A stretch of 64,000 nt of DNA from Streptomyces xanthochromogenes (GCF_014650455.1 NZ_BMUZ01000003.1:62001-126000), one strand, 5' to 3'. Counted from the stretch's first letter, positions 8,286 to 18,247 are shown. Numbers and translations are program-made. Notes: generated by a model not told the origin, from the sequence alone.

Positions 8286-9293
8286 TCACCGGGGCGGTGG
8301 CTGGCTGCGCATCTGCCATCGCCGCTCGGCGTAGGCCAGATCGTCGCTCCACAGCCTGGCGGCGACGGTCCGCATCAACGGGCGAAGCAGCGGGGCGGCG
8401 CGCCGTGCGATCGTGAAACCGGGGCGATGTGACGCGGCGATCACTGCTTCGACGACGGCTGTACGCGGGTGGCGGTGCCCGTGCGGTGTCAGTGGCGTGG
8501 CATGGGTTTCGACCACCGAGTCCTGCCCCTCCCCGTCCGTGATGTGCATGACGACTGTGCGGGGGTCGGGCGCGGTGAAGACAGCCCTGACGGGTACGAC
8601 GAGGCGCGAGGTGAGCCGGAAGGAGACGTCGACCACGAAGGCGTCATCGTCGGTGTCGGAGGTCGCCCCGGGGCTGTCGGTGACACGGAGGTCGACGAAG
8701 GAATACGGATGGAACCAGGCACCGTGCCAGGGGTCGAGCCGGTTGGCCACGATGTCGGCGGGTTCACACCGGCCGCGCCCGGTGTAGACGGCGCTGACCG
8801 ACCGTTCCGGGCTCGGACGCACGGGAACAACAGGACTGTTCAGAGGCTGCTCCTTGCCGACCCCGTCCAGCCGGACCCAGACGAGTACGCCGTCATCGTG
8901 GGCCGGTAGCGGCTGCCATCCTGCAACTCCCTTGCTGCTCAACGCCATTCCGTGCCAGTGGCAGACGAGAACGCCGCAGCGCACGGTGCTGTCTTTCAGG
9001 GGTGCACCAAGGTGGGGGCACGCTCCCGGCGCCGCGACCACCTCGCCGTCCGTGTCGCGCCAGAGGACGACTTCCCGCCCGGCGATCGTGCGGCCCAAGG
9101 GGGCTTTCGGCGATACCGCGTTGCTCGCGCCGGCCACGTACCAGTTGCCCGAAGGACGGTTCTGAGCCCTTTCGAGGGCCGCTTCGATGACAGCGGGGCG
9201 AGCCTCACGCCAGGTGGGAGGCTGACGGTCCCAGGCCACCGGGTCCCTGCGGAAGGTGAGCGGGAAACGGCGGCCGCTTCGTGCCTGCCTCAT
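8286..9293 (-). CDS. Rieske [2Fe-2S] protein of the carotenoid operon
   Basis: The start ATG 9293 overlaps the crtB stop by one base (TGATG), implying translational coupling; 335 residues. The Rieske domain lies near residues 65-145 and has both cluster motifs, CPHLG (C-x-H) and CHWHG (C-x2-H), around a normal insert. The C-terminal part (about 160-320) matches the DUF5914-type domain found beside streptomycete crt genes, although I cannot confirm the name by search. It occupies the position called crtV in some Streptomyces crtEIBV clusters. It might carry out an oxygenase-like step or deliver electrons. No carotenoid reaction is established for it to my knowledge. Confidence 0.82.
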   Translation of the reverse strand: MRQARSGRRFPLTFRRDPVAWDRQPPTWREARPAVIEAALERAQNRPSGNWYVAGASNAVSPKAPLGRTIAGREVVLWRDTDGEVVAAPGACPHLGAPLKDSTVRCGVLVCHWHGMALSSKGVAGWQPLPAHDDGVLVWVRLDGVGKEQPLNSPVVPVRPSPERSVSAVYTGRGRCEPADIVANRLDPWHGAWFHPYSFVDLRVTDSPGATSDTDDDAFVVDVSFRLTSRLVVPVRAVFTAPDPRTVVMHITDGEGQDSVVETHATPLTPHGHRHPRTAVVEAVIAASHRPGFTIARRAAPLLRPLMRTVAARLWSDDLAYAERRWQMRSQPPPR

Positions 9294-10321
9294 CACACCA
9301 TCTCCCGGCTGACGTCCGGCGGGCGGATCACTGACATCTGCTCGGTGCCCGCATGAAGGTCCTCGCCCCACGACCGGCGGCGGGCCCGTCGGTAGCGGGT
9401 CCGAGCGCGGACGACGCGGACCAGGCCGTCGAGAGCGACGGTCACCCTCCGGCTTCGGGGTACCACCGCCCGCCGGTGCAGCACGGCGTAACCGTCGGCG
9501 GCGATCGCATCAAGAATGCCGGCGTACAGAACGAAGGCGGTCCGGATACAGGGACGTGACACCGCCGCAAGCATGGCGATGCCGGGCGCGGCCTCCCGGT
9601 AGACGCCACGCGTCATCGCTTCGAAGGACCGCAGTGCGTGGGTGATGCGCACGTCGTGTCGACCGGTGTCGCGGCTCCACTGCAGGCGCTGCCGGTCGAT
9701 GCCGTGCGCCTGCAACAGGTCTGCGGGGAGGTAGACGCGCCCCCGGTCCAGGTCCTCGCCGACGTCCCGCAGGAAGTTGGTGAGCTGGAAGGCTACGCCG
9801 AGGGCAGCCGCGTGGGGCTCCGCTTCGGCTCGGGGCACCACGGTGCCCAGCACGGGGAGCATTTGGAGCCCGATGACGGCCGCCGAGCCGTGCATGTAGC
9901 GCCGCAGGTCCTCATAGGTGGCGTAATCCGTGACCGACAGATCGTCGTGCATCGATTTCATGAAGTCCGTGAAGTGCTGGTGATCGATGGCGTAACGGCG
10001 TGCGGTGTCCGCGAGGGCGTGGACGACGGGTTGGTCTCCGTGGCCTGCACGCAGGCCCGTTCTCAACTGCACGGCGAGCTGCTGGAGGGCTGCCGCCCGG
10101 CTGGTGACGGACCGTCCGGGACCGGCGGAGTCGACGATGTCGTCCGCCCACCGGGCGAAGCCGTACAGCGCGTGAACGGCGCTGCGCCGGTCGGCGGGCA
10201 GAAGCCGGGTGGCGAGGAAGTAGGTCTTGCCGTGGCGTGCGTTGAGCTGTCGGCAGTGCGTGTACGCCGCGCGCAGGGCCGGGTCGGTGATGGCTGCGGC
10301 GTCGAGTTCTCTGGCGGTCAA
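9293..10321 (-). CDS. crtB: Phytoene synthase
   Basis: This 342-residue protein of the trans-isoprenyl diphosphate (head-to-head) synthase family condenses two geranylgeranyl diphosphates to phytoene. The first Asp-rich motif is RWADDIVDS and the second is [18 protein letters not shown], with YCRxxxxTF-type start [20 protein letters not shown]. The start codon region overlaps the crtI stop by 4 bp, and its own stop overlaps the Rieske gene. crtE-crtI-crtB-Rieske therefore forms one tightly coupled operon. The C-terminal tail (about 280-342) is Arg-rich. Confidence 0.95.
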   Translation of the reverse strand: MTARELDAAAITDPALRAAYTHCRQLNARHGKTYFLATRLLPADRRSAVHALYGFARWADDIVDSAGPGRSVTSRAAALQQLAVQLRTGLRAGHGDQPVVHALADTARRYAIDHQHFTDFMKSMHDDLSVTDYATYEDLRRYMHGSAAVIGLQMLPVLGTVVPRAEAEPHAAALGVAFQLTNFLRDVGEDLDRGRVYLPADLLQAHGIDRQRLQWSRDTGRHDVRITHALRSFEAMTRGVYREAAPGIAMLAAVSRPCIRTAFVLYAGILDAIAADGYAVLHRRAVVPRSRRVTVALDGLVRVVRARTRYRRARRRSWGEDLHAGTEQMSVIRPPDVSREMV

Positions 10322-11853
10322 GACGACGCTCCCTTGCTGTAGTCGCGTGCCGACTGTGCTGGACGGGCTGCTGCCGGGCCACCGGTGATCCGTGCTGCGG
10401 CGAGTTTTCCGGACAGCAGCACGGTGGGCACCCCGACGCCGGGCGTCGTTCCGCAGCCCGCGAGCACGACATTGTCCGTTCCACGTACCAGGTTGCGCGG
10501 CCTGAACGGGCCTGTCTGGGTGAAGGTGTGGGCGGCCGAGAAGGGAGAGCCCGCACCGTGTCCCTCAGCGGCCCAGTCTGCGGGCGTGACCAGGCACTCC
10601 TCCTCAATGGATGAGCCGATGCCTTCCAGGCCCCGCCGATCGAGTACGCCGAGGATGTCGGCGCGGTACCGAGGTCCGAGGTCGCGCCACTGCGCGGGAT
10701 TCGGCCCGATGTCGGTGTTGGGGCAGGGCGCGAGGATGTAGTGCAGGTGCTTTCCGGGTGGTGCGAGCGACGGGTCCGTAGCGGTGGGACGGGTGATGAG
10801 CAGAGAGGGATCAACCATCAGCCTGCCGCGACGCGTGATGTCGTCGAACGTCTCGTGCCAGGCCGCACCGAACGAGATGGTGTGGTGGGCCAACTGGGGC
10901 CAGGTGCGGTCCGTCCCCGCGTGGATGATCACGGCGGAAGGCGCGCGCCGCAGCGGCGCAGATCGGCGTGGAGTGCGGCCCAGCAGCCGATAGGCCGCGG
11001 GCAGGTCCGCAGTGAGAACGACGGCGTCACAGGGAATGCGTGCTTGTTCGGTGATCACGGCTGTGACGCGGTGCCCTTTTCTCTCGAGCCGGGTCGCAGG
11101 GTGCTCGTACAGGAACTCGGCCCCCGCCGCTTCGGCCGCGTCGGCCATGGCTTGAGGCAGGGCGTGCATGCCTCCGCGGGGGAAGTAGACGCCGGCGATG
11201 GTGTCCATGTAGGCGATGACCGCGTACGCGGCGAGGGCGCGGGCGGGGGGCACGCCGGCGTACAGCGACTGGAAGGAGAAGACCCGGCGCAGCCGCTCGT
11301 CCTTGATGAACCGGCCGATCTGCGCGTCCAGGCGGCCGAAGCCGCCGAGGGCCGCGAGCCGGGCGAGGTCGGGTGTCAGGAGCTGGAGGGGCGAATCGAA
11401 ATTGGTGTCGATGAAGTGCTTCATCTGCGCCCGGTAGAGGCGGTGCAGCCAGCGGCGCAGTCGCCGGTATCCCGCTGCCGCGTCAGCGCCTGCGAAGCTC
11501 TCGACCGCTTGCGTCATCGCGTCGGCATCCGTGTGGACGTCCAGTGCGGTGCCGTCGGCGAAGGACGCCCGGTAGGCGGGGTGCAGAGGGATCAGCTCCA
11601 CTCGGTCATGCAGGCTTTCCCCAACGGCGCGGAAGGCTTCGTCCGCCAGCTCCGGCATCGTCAGCACGGTCGGGCCGGTGTCGATGTGGAAGCCGCCGCG
11701 CGTGAGGCGTCCTGCCCGTCCGCCGGGCAGCGCGTCACGTTCGACCACGGTCACCCGTCGGCCGCTGCCCAGAAGATGCAGCGCCGCCGACAGGCCGGAA
11801 AGCCCCGCGCCCACCACGACGACGTGGTCGGTTCGTCCGCCTACAGATTTCAC
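10318..11853 (-). CDS. crtI: Phytoene desaturase
   Basis: This 511-residue FAD-dependent enzyme introduces double bonds into phytoene to make lycopene. The N-terminal dinucleotide-binding motif is [28 protein letters not shown], followed by the [26 protein letters not shown] block. The C-terminal signature [26 protein letters not shown] is typical of CrtI. The start overlaps the crtE stop (ATGA). Length and all motifs are normal; the number of desaturation steps cannot be read from sequence. Confidence 0.96.
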   Translation of the reverse strand: MKSVGGRTDHVVVVGAGLSGLSAALHLLGSGRRVTVVERDALPGGRAGRLTRGGFHIDTGPTVLTMPELADEAFRAVGESLHDRVELIPLHPAYRASFADGTALDVHTDADAMTQAVESFAGADAAAGYRRLRRWLHRLYRAQMKHFIDTNFDSPLQLLTPDLARLAALGGFGRLDAQIGRFIKDERLRRVFSFQSLYAGVPPARALAAYAVIAYMDTIAGVYFPRGGMHALPQAMADAAEAAGAEFLYEHPATRLERKGHRVTAVITEQARIPCDAVVLTADLPAAYRLLGRTPRRSAPLRRAPSAVIIHAGTDRTWPQLAHHTISFGAAWHETFDDITRRGRLMVDPSLLITRPTATDPSLAPPGKHLHYILAPCPNTDIGPNPAQWRDLGPRYRADILGVLDRRGLEGIGSSIEEECLVTPADWAAEGHGAGSPFSAAHTFTQTGPFRPRNLVRGTDNVVLAGCGTTPGVGVPTVLLSGKLAAARITGGPAAARPAQSARDYSKGASS

Positions 11854-13130
11854 GAGGAGGCCACCTCGTCCGCGCCGGTCGGGACAGGGCCCCTCCTCCG
11901 TGCAGGTTCTCGCGGGATGTCGGGGGCGTGCTTCCCGGCGGCGGCGCCCATCAACCGCTGCAGCCGGTCCGCGGCCACGGGATCGATGTCCACGCCGGCC
12001 AGGTGGCGGATGCTCTGGGCGTGCAGTCGGCCGATCTTGTCGAGGACGAGCTCACTGGCCCCGCTGCGCACGATGACCTGGCGTACCTCGTCCAGGCCCG
12101 AGTCGTCGAGATCCGGCCGTCCGACGTTGTTGCGCAGAACAGCCAGGGCACGGTGGTCGCCAGCCGCCTCTGCCCGGGCCTGGGCGAGGGCGATCAGGTA
12201 GGTGGGTTTCCCCGAACGCACATCGGCCCCCACGGGATTGATCCCGTCCTGCGGGTATCCCAGGACGTCGACGAGGTCGTTGCGCAGCTGGAAGGCGAGT
12301 CCGATGTTCCGACCGCCGGCACACAGGGCACGCGCTACGGCCTCCCGCACGCCGGTGATCAGGGTTCCCAGCTGGAGGGGCCGCTCCACGGTGTACAGGG
12401 CGGTCTTCAGGTAAGCGGCGCGCAGGCTTCGTGCCACGGATCTGTTGCGGGTCACTTCGCCCTGGACGTCCAGGTACTGGCCGGCCACCATCTCCATGCG
12501 CATCTGCGCCCACACGGCCCGCACACTGGCGGCCCGCGCCGCGGGCAGATCGAGTGCGGCGAGTTCGTCATCCGCCCAGGCAAGGGCGAGGTCGCCGGCG
12601 AGGACCGCGGCTGATTCACCGAAATGAGTGGCTGCGGCGCCCGACCTCGCGTCGTATTGCGCCGCGAGGTCTACGTGGACCGCCGGATGGCCGCGACGAG
12701 AGGGGGAGCCGTCCATGACGTCGTCGTGGATCAGGGCGCAGGTCTGGATGAGTTCGAGGGCGGATCCCAGGCGGAGTGCGGCGACAACTTCGTCGAACGT
12801 GGGCAGTCCCGCGGCTCGCATGCCCCACCACAGGAACTGTGGCCGGATCCGGCGGCCACCCCCCAGGGCGAAGCGGGCGACCCGGTCTGCGATGTCCCGC
12901 CCGAACGTCTCGTGGGCGTCGTGGGCCTCCTTCACCCGCTCTGCCAAAAGCCCTTCGAGCCGGCTCTCGACGGCACTGGGTACGCCCAGGTCGATCTCCC
13001 GGACCAGCGTGGTCAGCCGCTCGTCGGCCGACCGCAGCGCTTGCGCGCCCGCCGGTCCCGCAGCGCGCAGCCTCGGCGGGCACCATGCGGAACGATCCGT
13101 GGTGGCACGCGCTGCCTCGTCGGGGCGCAT
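11850..13130 (-). CDS. crtE: Geranylgeranyl diphosphate synthase (polyprenyl synthetase)
   Basis: ATG 13130 is chosen over an upstream in-frame ATG at 13214 because AGAGGAG sits 6 bases before it; 426 residues. It extends farnesyl/allylic diphosphates with IPP. The first Asp-rich motif is intact (LIHDDVMDGS), as are KTALYTVERPLQLG and the GKPTYL block. The second motif reads FQLRNDLVD, where family members normally have DDxxD, so the first Asp is Asn. This may alter metal binding or chain length. It is the first gene of the crtE-I-B-Rieske operon, facing crtY across a 224-bp gap. Confidence 0.93.
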   Translation of the reverse strand: MRPDEAARATTDRSAWCPPRLRAAGPAGAQALRSADERLTTLVREIDLGVPSAVESRLEGLLAERVKEAHDAHETFGRDIADRVARFALGGGRRIRPQFLWWGMRAAGLPTFDEVVAALRLGSALELIQTCALIHDDVMDGSPSRRGHPAVHVDLAAQYDARSGAAATHFGESAAVLAGDLALAWADDELAALDLPAARAASVRAVWAQMRMEMVAGQYLDVQGEVTRNRSVARSLRAAYLKTALYTVERPLQLGTLITGVREAVARALCAGGRNIGLAFQLRNDLVDVLGYPQDGINPVGADVRSGKPTYLIALAQARAEAAGDHRALAVLRNNVGRPDLDDSGLDEVRQVIVRSGASELVLDKIGRLHAQSIRHLAGVDIDPVAADRLQRLMGAAAGKHAPDIPREPARRRGPVPTGADEVASS

Positions 13131-13354
13131 GGCTGCTCCTCTGGGTGGGATCGGCTGGGCATGTTGTGAAGTCCTTCCCCCGCCGGGACGTGTTCGGATG
13201 CGCCAAGGCGTCAATCGGAGTAGGCACCGGCTGCGCGCGACCCGCGGACGCCGGCGCCCCGCGCCGCCTCGAACCCGCGCGCGTGGCGCGCATCCAGGAA
13301 CCCCGCACGGGTGGAAGGGTCTCCAAGAGGTGGCAGCGAACTCAGGAGGCAGCG

Positions 13355-14542
13355 GTGGAACGTGTGGGGGTGGCCATCATTGGCGCGGGCGCGGCAGGCC
13401 TGTCCCTGGCCGACCGCCTCTGTGCGACGGGCCCACGCTCGCTCACTGTGCGGCTGATCGACGCTCCCCCTGGGCCGCTCCGTCCACCACGGCGCACCTG
13501 GTGCTTCTGGGAATCGGGCGCCGGACGGTACGACGCGGCAGTCACCAGGTCCTGGTCCAAGCTCCGTGTGCACAGTCCCCAGGGAGCCGCCTTCGACGAC
13601 TGCATCGAACCGCTCCGGTACAAGATGATCCGCTCCGACGACTTCGAGCGCCTGATGTCCCGCCGTCTCCCGGAGCATCCCGGCTTCACGCAGCGCGAGG
13701 GCACCGTCGAGCGGATCGACGATGCGGCCGACGGGGCCCGTGTCCACTTGCGGACCTCGGACGGCAAGCAGGAATCCCTCTCGGCACGCTGGGTGTTCGA
13801 CTCCCGTCCGCTGAAAAGCCTGCCGGCCGCGCGCACCACACTGCTGCAGCACTTCCACGGCTGGTTCATCCGCACGGAACAGCCGGTCTTCGACCCCGCG
13901 CGCGTGGAGCTGATGGACTTCCGCACTCCGCAGCCGCGGAGCGGGCTGGCGTTCTTCTACGCGCTGCCCACCAGCCGTCACACGGCGCTCGTCGAATACA
14001 CCCAGTTCTCCCCCGCGGTGCTGCGGCAACAGGAATACGGTCGCGCACTGCAGGCCTACATCCGCCAAGTCCTCGGCGTGGGCACGTTCGACATCCAGGA
14101 GACAGAAAGTGGTGTCATCCCCATGACGGACGCCCGCTTCGCCCGTCGCAGTGCTCCCTCGGTCTTCCGGATCGGCGCGGCCGGCGGTGCCACCCGGCCG
14201 TCCACGGGATACACCTTCGCCACGATCCAACGGCAGACCGACGCGATGGCTCGGGCTCTCGCCCAAGGGCGTGCTCCGGCACCACCACGACCGCATTCGC
14301 GACGGTCCCAGGCAATGGACGCGGTCTTCCTGAACGGTTTGGCGCACGGACGCCTCGACGGCAGTGAGTTCTTCACCCGTCTGTTTTCCCGCGTGCGCAT
14401 GGCGCACCTGCTGCGCTTCCTCGACGGGGACACCACCCTGCTCCAGGACATCGCCATCGGCCTGCACACGCCCATCGGACCGATGCTCCGCAGCACCATG
14501 GAACTGCCGACCCGCAGAAGGCGCCCCTCCCCACGAGCCTAG
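13355..14542 (+). CDS. crtY: Lycopene beta-cyclase, CrtY type
   Basis: GTG 13355 follows AGGAGG at 13344-13349; 395 residues. The N-terminal FAD/NAD motif is VGVAIIGAGAAGLSLADRL, with later blocks RRTWCFWESG, FDSRP, VELMDFRTPQ and RIGAAGGATRPSTGYTFATIQRQ, the hallmarks of CrtY-type cyclases. It closes both ends of lycopene to beta-rings, giving beta-carotene. A reverse-strand open frame across it is only a GC-skew shadow. It is followed by a 29-codon ORF and crtU. Confidence 0.93.
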   Translation: MERVGVAIIGAGAAGLSLADRLCATGPRSLTVRLIDAPPGPLRPPRRTWCFWESGAGRYDAAVTRSWSKLRVHSPQGAAFDDCIEPLRYKMIRSDDFERLMSRRLPEHPGFTQREGTVERIDDAADGARVHLRTSDGKQESLSARWVFDSRPLKSLPAARTTLLQHFHGWFIRTEQPVFDPARVELMDFRTPQPRSGLAFFYALPTSRHTALVEYTQFSPAVLRQQEYGRALQAYIRQVLGVGTFDIQETESGVIPMTDARFARRSAPSVFRIGAAGGATRPSTGYTFATIQRQTDAMARALAQGRAPAPPRPHSRRSQAMDAVFLNGLAHGRLDGSEFFTRLFSRVRMAHLLRFLDGDTTLLQDIAIGLHTPIGPMLRSTMELPTRRRRPSPRA

Positions 14543-14693
14543 ACAGGTGTCCCCGGCGCCCCACGCCCAGAAGAGCCCTGCGAAGCCCCGGGCCCCTCAC
14601 CAAACGTCCACCCACCACCCTGGCCCATCAAGAGGCAACGGCCACGACCGTGCCGAGCCAGGCACACCGATCTCTACCACCGGAGGCTTGTCG

Positions 14694-14783
14694 ATGAGGG
14701 ACTTGACTGATCGGAGCGAACACCGCGACACCTCCCCCGGGACGCTCCCGGGGCAGCTCCGCACCGAAAAGGCTCACGCGTGA
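14694..14783 (+). CDS. 29-codon ORF between crtY and crtU
   Basis: ATG 14694 has a consensus GGAGG at 14682-14686 with 7-base spacing, and its TGA (14781-14783) overlaps the GTG start of crtU (GTGA). The peptide, MRDLTDRSEHRDTSPGTLPG then QLRTEKAHA, is hydrophilic and matches nothing I know. Published crt clusters have crtT (a methyltransferase) between crtY and crtU; none is present here. This ORF is either a residue of that gene or a leader that couples ribosomes onto crtU. Confidence 0.5.
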   Translation: MRDLTDRSEHRDTSPGTLPGQLRTEKAHA

Positions 14784-16336
14784 GGCGCGCTGTCGATGCG
14801 GTTCCCGGTGCGAGGGACCGGCTGGCACACCGCATCCCCGCCAGTCCAGGGTCACCGAACGTCGTCGGGGAGGCTCCTGCCGTGGCCGTGGTCGGGGGCG
14901 GTATCGCCGGCCTGGCAGCGGCAACGGCACTGGCCGAACGAGGGGTCCGCGTCACCCTGTTCGAACGCGACGACATGCTGGGCGGCCGCCTGTCCGGCTG
15001 GTCCACGACGCTCAAGGACGGGTCCGCCGTCACCATGAGCCGCGGGTTCCACGCCTTCTTCCGCCAGTACTACAACCTGCGGGCCCTCTTGCGCCGCACA
15101 GACCCGCAACACACCCGCCTCACGCGCCTTCCCGACTATCCGCTCTGGCACGCCGACGGACTCAAAGACAGCTTCCGACACGTTCCCCGGACTCCCCCCT
15201 GGAGCGCGATGGGGTTCGCCCTCACCAGTCCCACGTTCCGCCTCCGCGACTTTCCCCGTATGAACGCGGCCGCCGCCCTGCCCCTCATGGACGTCCACGT
15301 GCCGGACGTCTACGACCGCCTGGACAAGACGAGCGCCTACGACCTGCTTGCCTCCATCCGCTTCCCCGAAGCAGCCCACCACTTGGCGTTCGAGGTGTTC
15401 TCGCGCAGCTTCTTCGCCGACCCACGCATCCTGTCCGCGGCCGAGATGGCTTTGATGTTCCACATCTATTTTCTCGGCTCCGCAGAAGGCCTTCTCTTCG
15501 ACGTCCCCAACGACCCGTTCCCCACCGCCCTATGGAACCCCCTGGGCGCCTACCTGGAGCGACTCGGCGTCGACGTACGCTGCTCCACGCCCGTCGAACA
15601 CATCAGCCCCGACAGCGACGGCTTCCGCATCAGCACCGGCGGCCTCGACCGGAGGTTCGACGCATGCGTCCTGGCCCTCGACACCGACGGACTTCGGGCA
15701 GTCGCCGGGAACAGTCCAGCCATCGCCGACGCTTCATGGCGCCAGCGGGTCGCCAGACTGCGGACAGCCCCTCCCTTCCTCGTCTCCCGGCTGTGGCTGG
15801 ACCGCCCCGTGCGCTCCGACCGTCCGGGGTTCCTGGGGACCAGCGGCTACGGCGGCCTGGACAATGTCAGTGTTCTGGAGCGGTGGGAGCAGGAAGCCGT
15901 CCAGTGGTCACGGCGTACCGGAGGGTCGGTCGTCGAACTGCACGCCTACGCCGTGGATGAAGGTGCCGACCAGGCAGCAGAACAGCAACGTCTCATCCGG
16001 CAGTTGCGCACGGTGTATCCGGAGACCCGCAGCGCGCAGATCATCGACGAACGTCACGAGTGGCGTTCCGACTGCCCACTGTTTCCAGTCGGCGGATACA
16101 CCGACCGTCCAACGGTTCGTACGAGCCATCCCCGCCTCATGGTGGCAGGCGACCTCGTGCGGACCGGACTGCCAGTGGCCCTGATGGAGCGGGCCGCGAC
16201 CAGCGGCATCCTCGCCGCCAACGCCCTTCTCGAACAGTGGAAAACCGAGGGCCATACGCTGTTCACCGTCCCCGTCCGAGGCCGCAACCCCGTCCTGCGG
16301 CGCCTGGCCGAGGCCCACAGGCGCCGCCACCCCTGA
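14780..16336 (+). CDS. crtU: Carotene desaturase/methyltransferase for aromatic end groups
   Basis: This 518-residue protein starts at GTG 14780, coupled to the preceding ORF. After a 30-residue lead it has the FAD motif VAVVGGGIAGLAAATALAERGVRVTLFE and DMLGGRLSGW. The C-terminal HPRLMVAGDLVRTGLPVALMERAATSGILAANALL is the flavin-binding end typical of CrtU/CrtI relatives. CrtU converts beta-rings to aromatic phi-rings by desaturation and methyl migration, giving isorenieratene. The whole block therefore predicts an aromatic carotenoid. Only the exact start is uncertain. Confidence 0.92.
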   Translation: MRRAVDAVPGARDRLAHRIPASPGSPNVVGEAPAVAVVGGGIAGLAAATALAERGVRVTLFERDDMLGGRLSGWSTTLKDGSAVTMSRGFHAFFRQYYNLRALLRRTDPQHTRLTRLPDYPLWHADGLKDSFRHVPRTPPWSAMGFALTSPTFRLRDFPRMNAAAALPLMDVHVPDVYDRLDKTSAYDLLASIRFPEAAHHLAFEVFSRSFFADPRILSAAEMALMFHIYFLGSAEGLLFDVPNDPFPTALWNPLGAYLERLGVDVRCSTPVEHISPDSDGFRISTGGLDRRFDACVLALDTDGLRAVAGNSPAIADASWRQRVARLRTAPPFLVSRLWLDRPVRSDRPGFLGTSGYGGLDNVSVLERWEQEAVQWSRRTGGSVVELHAYAVDEGADQAAEQQRLIRQLRTVYPETRSAQIIDERHEWRSDCPLFPVGGYTDRPTVRTSHPRLMVAGDLVRTGLPVALMERAATSGILAANALLEQWKTEGHTLFTVPVRGRNPVLRRLAEAHRRRHP

Positions 16337-16846
16337 CCGGCACCTGCCACCTGGAACAGCCCGGCCATGGCAGCCCGGCCCACGCGGCCGACGGCGTGAT
16401 GACAGCACTCGGGTCGTGGGCCCACCCGAACCGGGCGCGACTCGACCCCGGGCTGCCGCGAAGGGCGTGACGCGTCAGTCAGTGATCCCGAGGGCCCTGA
16501 ATGCCTTCGTCGCGCCGTGAGTAGCCCGGCATCGCCAACGACGTCGAGCCACACACGAGCACATGCGTATGCCCTGCGGCCTCCTCGGCGCCGAGCAGCA
16601 CGGCCTTGACAGCGGATTTCGTCCCTATACGGCGCCGATCCGCCCCCACAGTCGCGGCGCGTTGGGAGGCGGCTGGGCTCCTGATGCCTGGCCGGGCGGA
16701 CGCCGAAGGGACACGGCAGGCGCGCCGGATCCTTGGGCCGCGCTTCTCGCTGACCAACCTGGCCAACCCGAACCGTCACCGAGCCGGATTCCGAATGGGC
16801 ATACCGGCGCTTTGCCTGGCTTTCCGTGGACACCAGTGATCTGCAG
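16337..16846. other. Gene-poor interval, no supported gene
   Basis: About 510 bp between crtU and the sigma-factor promoter. A minus-strand frame at 16479-16766 contains the coding-like stretch RIGTKSAVKAVLLGAEEAAGHTHVLV but has no convincing start signal or family. It may be a gene remnant. Nothing else was seen. Confidence 0.4.
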
Positions 16847-16873
16847 CAATCCATCGGTGCACCGGTTCCGAAT
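16847..16873 (+). promoter_or_regulatory. Putative SigK-dependent promoter of sigK
   Basis: CAATCC (16847-16852), 15 bases, then CCGAAT (16868-16873), about 37 bp upstream of the sigK GTG. This resembles the mycobacterial SigK promoter as I recall it (CCATCC / CCGAAT). The same CAATCC-N15-CCGAAT arrangement occurs exactly before the first molybdoenzyme gene and in degenerate form before the chaplin and the second molybdoenzyme, which supports autoregulation. Confidence 0.65.
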
Positions 16874-16910
16874 CGTGTGTGTACGGATCGAATTCCAGGA
16901 GGATCACCGC

Positions 16911-17495
16911 GTGAAAGAACCGGTGCACATCAGCGGGCTGGCTTCCGCGAGGCCCGACCTGCCCGACCTGCTCGACCGCGTGGCACAGGGAGACCAGCAA
17001 GCCTTCAGCTCCCTCTACGACGTGGTGGCCGGCCCCGTGCTCGGGGTGGTACGTGCCGTCGTACGCGACCCGGCACAGTCGGAGGAAGTCGCCCAGGAGG
17101 TCATGGTGGCCGTGTGGCAGACCGCCGCGCGCTACCGGCGTGAACTGGGCGGCGTCATGAACTGGGTGCTCACCCTCGCCCATCGCCGGGCCGTGGACCG
17201 CGTCCGCTCCGCCCAGGCCGCCACCGCACGCGACCACAAGGCCGCCCTCCTGGAACAGACCCCGGCCTTCGACGAGGTCGCCGAAGAGGTCGACCGGCGC
17301 CTGGAGCAGGAACAGGTGCGCCGCTGTCTGCGGACCCTCAGCGAACTCCAGCGCCAGTCCGTGACGCTCGCCTACTACCGCGGCCTCACCTATCGGGAAG
17401 TCGCCGAACTGCTCACCGTGCCACTGGGCACGGTCAAGACCCGAATGCGCGACGGACTGATCCGGATGCGCGACTGCCTGGGGGTGACCGCATGA
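16911..17495 (+). CDS. sigK: ECF sigma factor, SigK type
   Basis: GTG 16911 follows CAGGAGG at about 16895-16901; 194 residues. Region 2 (AFSSLYDVVAGPVLGVVRAVVRDPAQSEEVAQEVMVAVWQTAARY) and region 4 (CLRTLSELQRQSVTLAYYRGLTYREVAELLTVPLGTVKTRMRDGLIRMR) are complete. It overlaps its anti-sigma gene by 4 bp (ATGA). In mycobacteria SigK with RskA controls secreted fasciclin proteins (MPT70/83) and redox proteins. Here fasciclins, a peroxiredoxin and molybdoenzymes lie alongside, so the regulon logic appears conserved. Confidence 0.9.
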   Translation: MKEPVHISGLASARPDLPDLLDRVAQGDQQAFSSLYDVVAGPVLGVVRAVVRDPAQSEEVAQEVMVAVWQTAARYRRELGGVMNWVLTLAHRRAVDRVRSAQAATARDHKAALLEQTPAFDEVAEEVDRRLEQEQVRRCLRTLSELQRQSVTLAYYRGLTYREVAELLTVPLGTVKTRMRDGLIRMRDCLGVTA

Positions 17496-18247
17496 TCACA
17501 GCCGACCTGCACACGCTGACCGGCTCCTACGCGCTGCACGCACTGCCGGAGGATGAACACGCCGCATTCGAGAGGCACTTGGATGCGTGTGGGGCATGCG
17601 CGCAGGAGGTGCGGGAATTCACCGAAACCGCCGGCCGGCTCGGACTCGCCGTCTCCGTGAGGCCCCCGGTCGAGCTGAAGACCACGGTCCTACGGCGGAT
17701 CGCCTTCGTCCGCCAGGACGCGCCCCACACACCCGGCCGCCCCGGCCGGGCCGGCAGCCGGGCACGCCGGGCACCCTGGTCCCGTTTCGCACTGGCCGCA
17801 TGCCTCGCGGCGGCGGCCGGACTTGGCGGAGTCGCGGTCTGGCAGCACCAGCAGGCCGACGACGCCCAGCAGCGGGCCGACATGGCCCAACGCCAGTCCC
17901 AGCAGCTCGCCGACGTCCTCGCGGCACCCGACGCGAAAGCCACCGCCACCACCCTGAAGAACGGCGCGAGCGGCACGCTCGTCGTGGCCCACAGCAAGAA
18001 CCAGGCCGCTTTCGTGGCCTCCGGGCTCCCGCACCCGCCGGCCGGCAAGGTCTACCAACTGTGGTTCAACGACGCCGGAACCATGCGCCCGGCCGGACTG
18101 ATGGACCCAGCACGCACCACCGAAGCCGTCCTTCTCACCGGGCAGGTCGACCAGGCATCCGGCATGGGCATCACCCTGGAACCCACCGGCGGCTCACCCG
18201 CCCCGACCTCGGCCCCACTCGCCTTGATGGACTTCGCCACCGCCTGA
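17492..18247 (+). CDS. rskA: RskA-type transmembrane anti-sigma factor
   Basis: This 251-residue protein has a cytoplasmic zinc-binding anti-sigma motif, H29-x3-C33-x2-C36, within residues 1-55. One membrane segment lies near 99-117 (FALAACLAAAAGLGGVAVW), and an extracytoplasmic RskA domain follows (about 145-251, with VYQLWFNDAGTMRPAGLMDP). It would hold SigK at the membrane until regulated proteolysis releases it; in mycobacterial RskA extracytoplasmic cysteines confer redox sensing. No Cys is visible in the outer domain here, so the signal probably differs. Translation is coupled to sigK. Confidence 0.9.
   Translation: MITADLHTLTGSYALHALPEDEHAAFERHLDACGACAQEVREFTETAGRLGLAVSVRPPVELKTTVLRRIAFVRQDAPHTPGRPGRAGSRARRAPWSRFALAACLAAAAGLGGVAVWQHQQADDAQQRADMAQRQSQQLADVLAAPDAKATATTLKNGASGTLVVAHSKNQAAFVASGLPHPPAGKVYQLWFNDAGTMRPAGLMDPARTTEAVLLTGQVDQASGMGITLEPTGGSPAPTSAPLALMDFATA

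Noticed and set aside
13211..14467. A long minus-strand frame opposite crtY
   Set aside because: Low-complexity translation with no domain; it mirrors the well-supported crtY coding strand.
16479..16766. 95-codon minus-strand frame with a coding-like middle
   Set aside because: No ribosome-binding site, no recognised family and a non-conserved N-terminus; kept only as a possible remnant.
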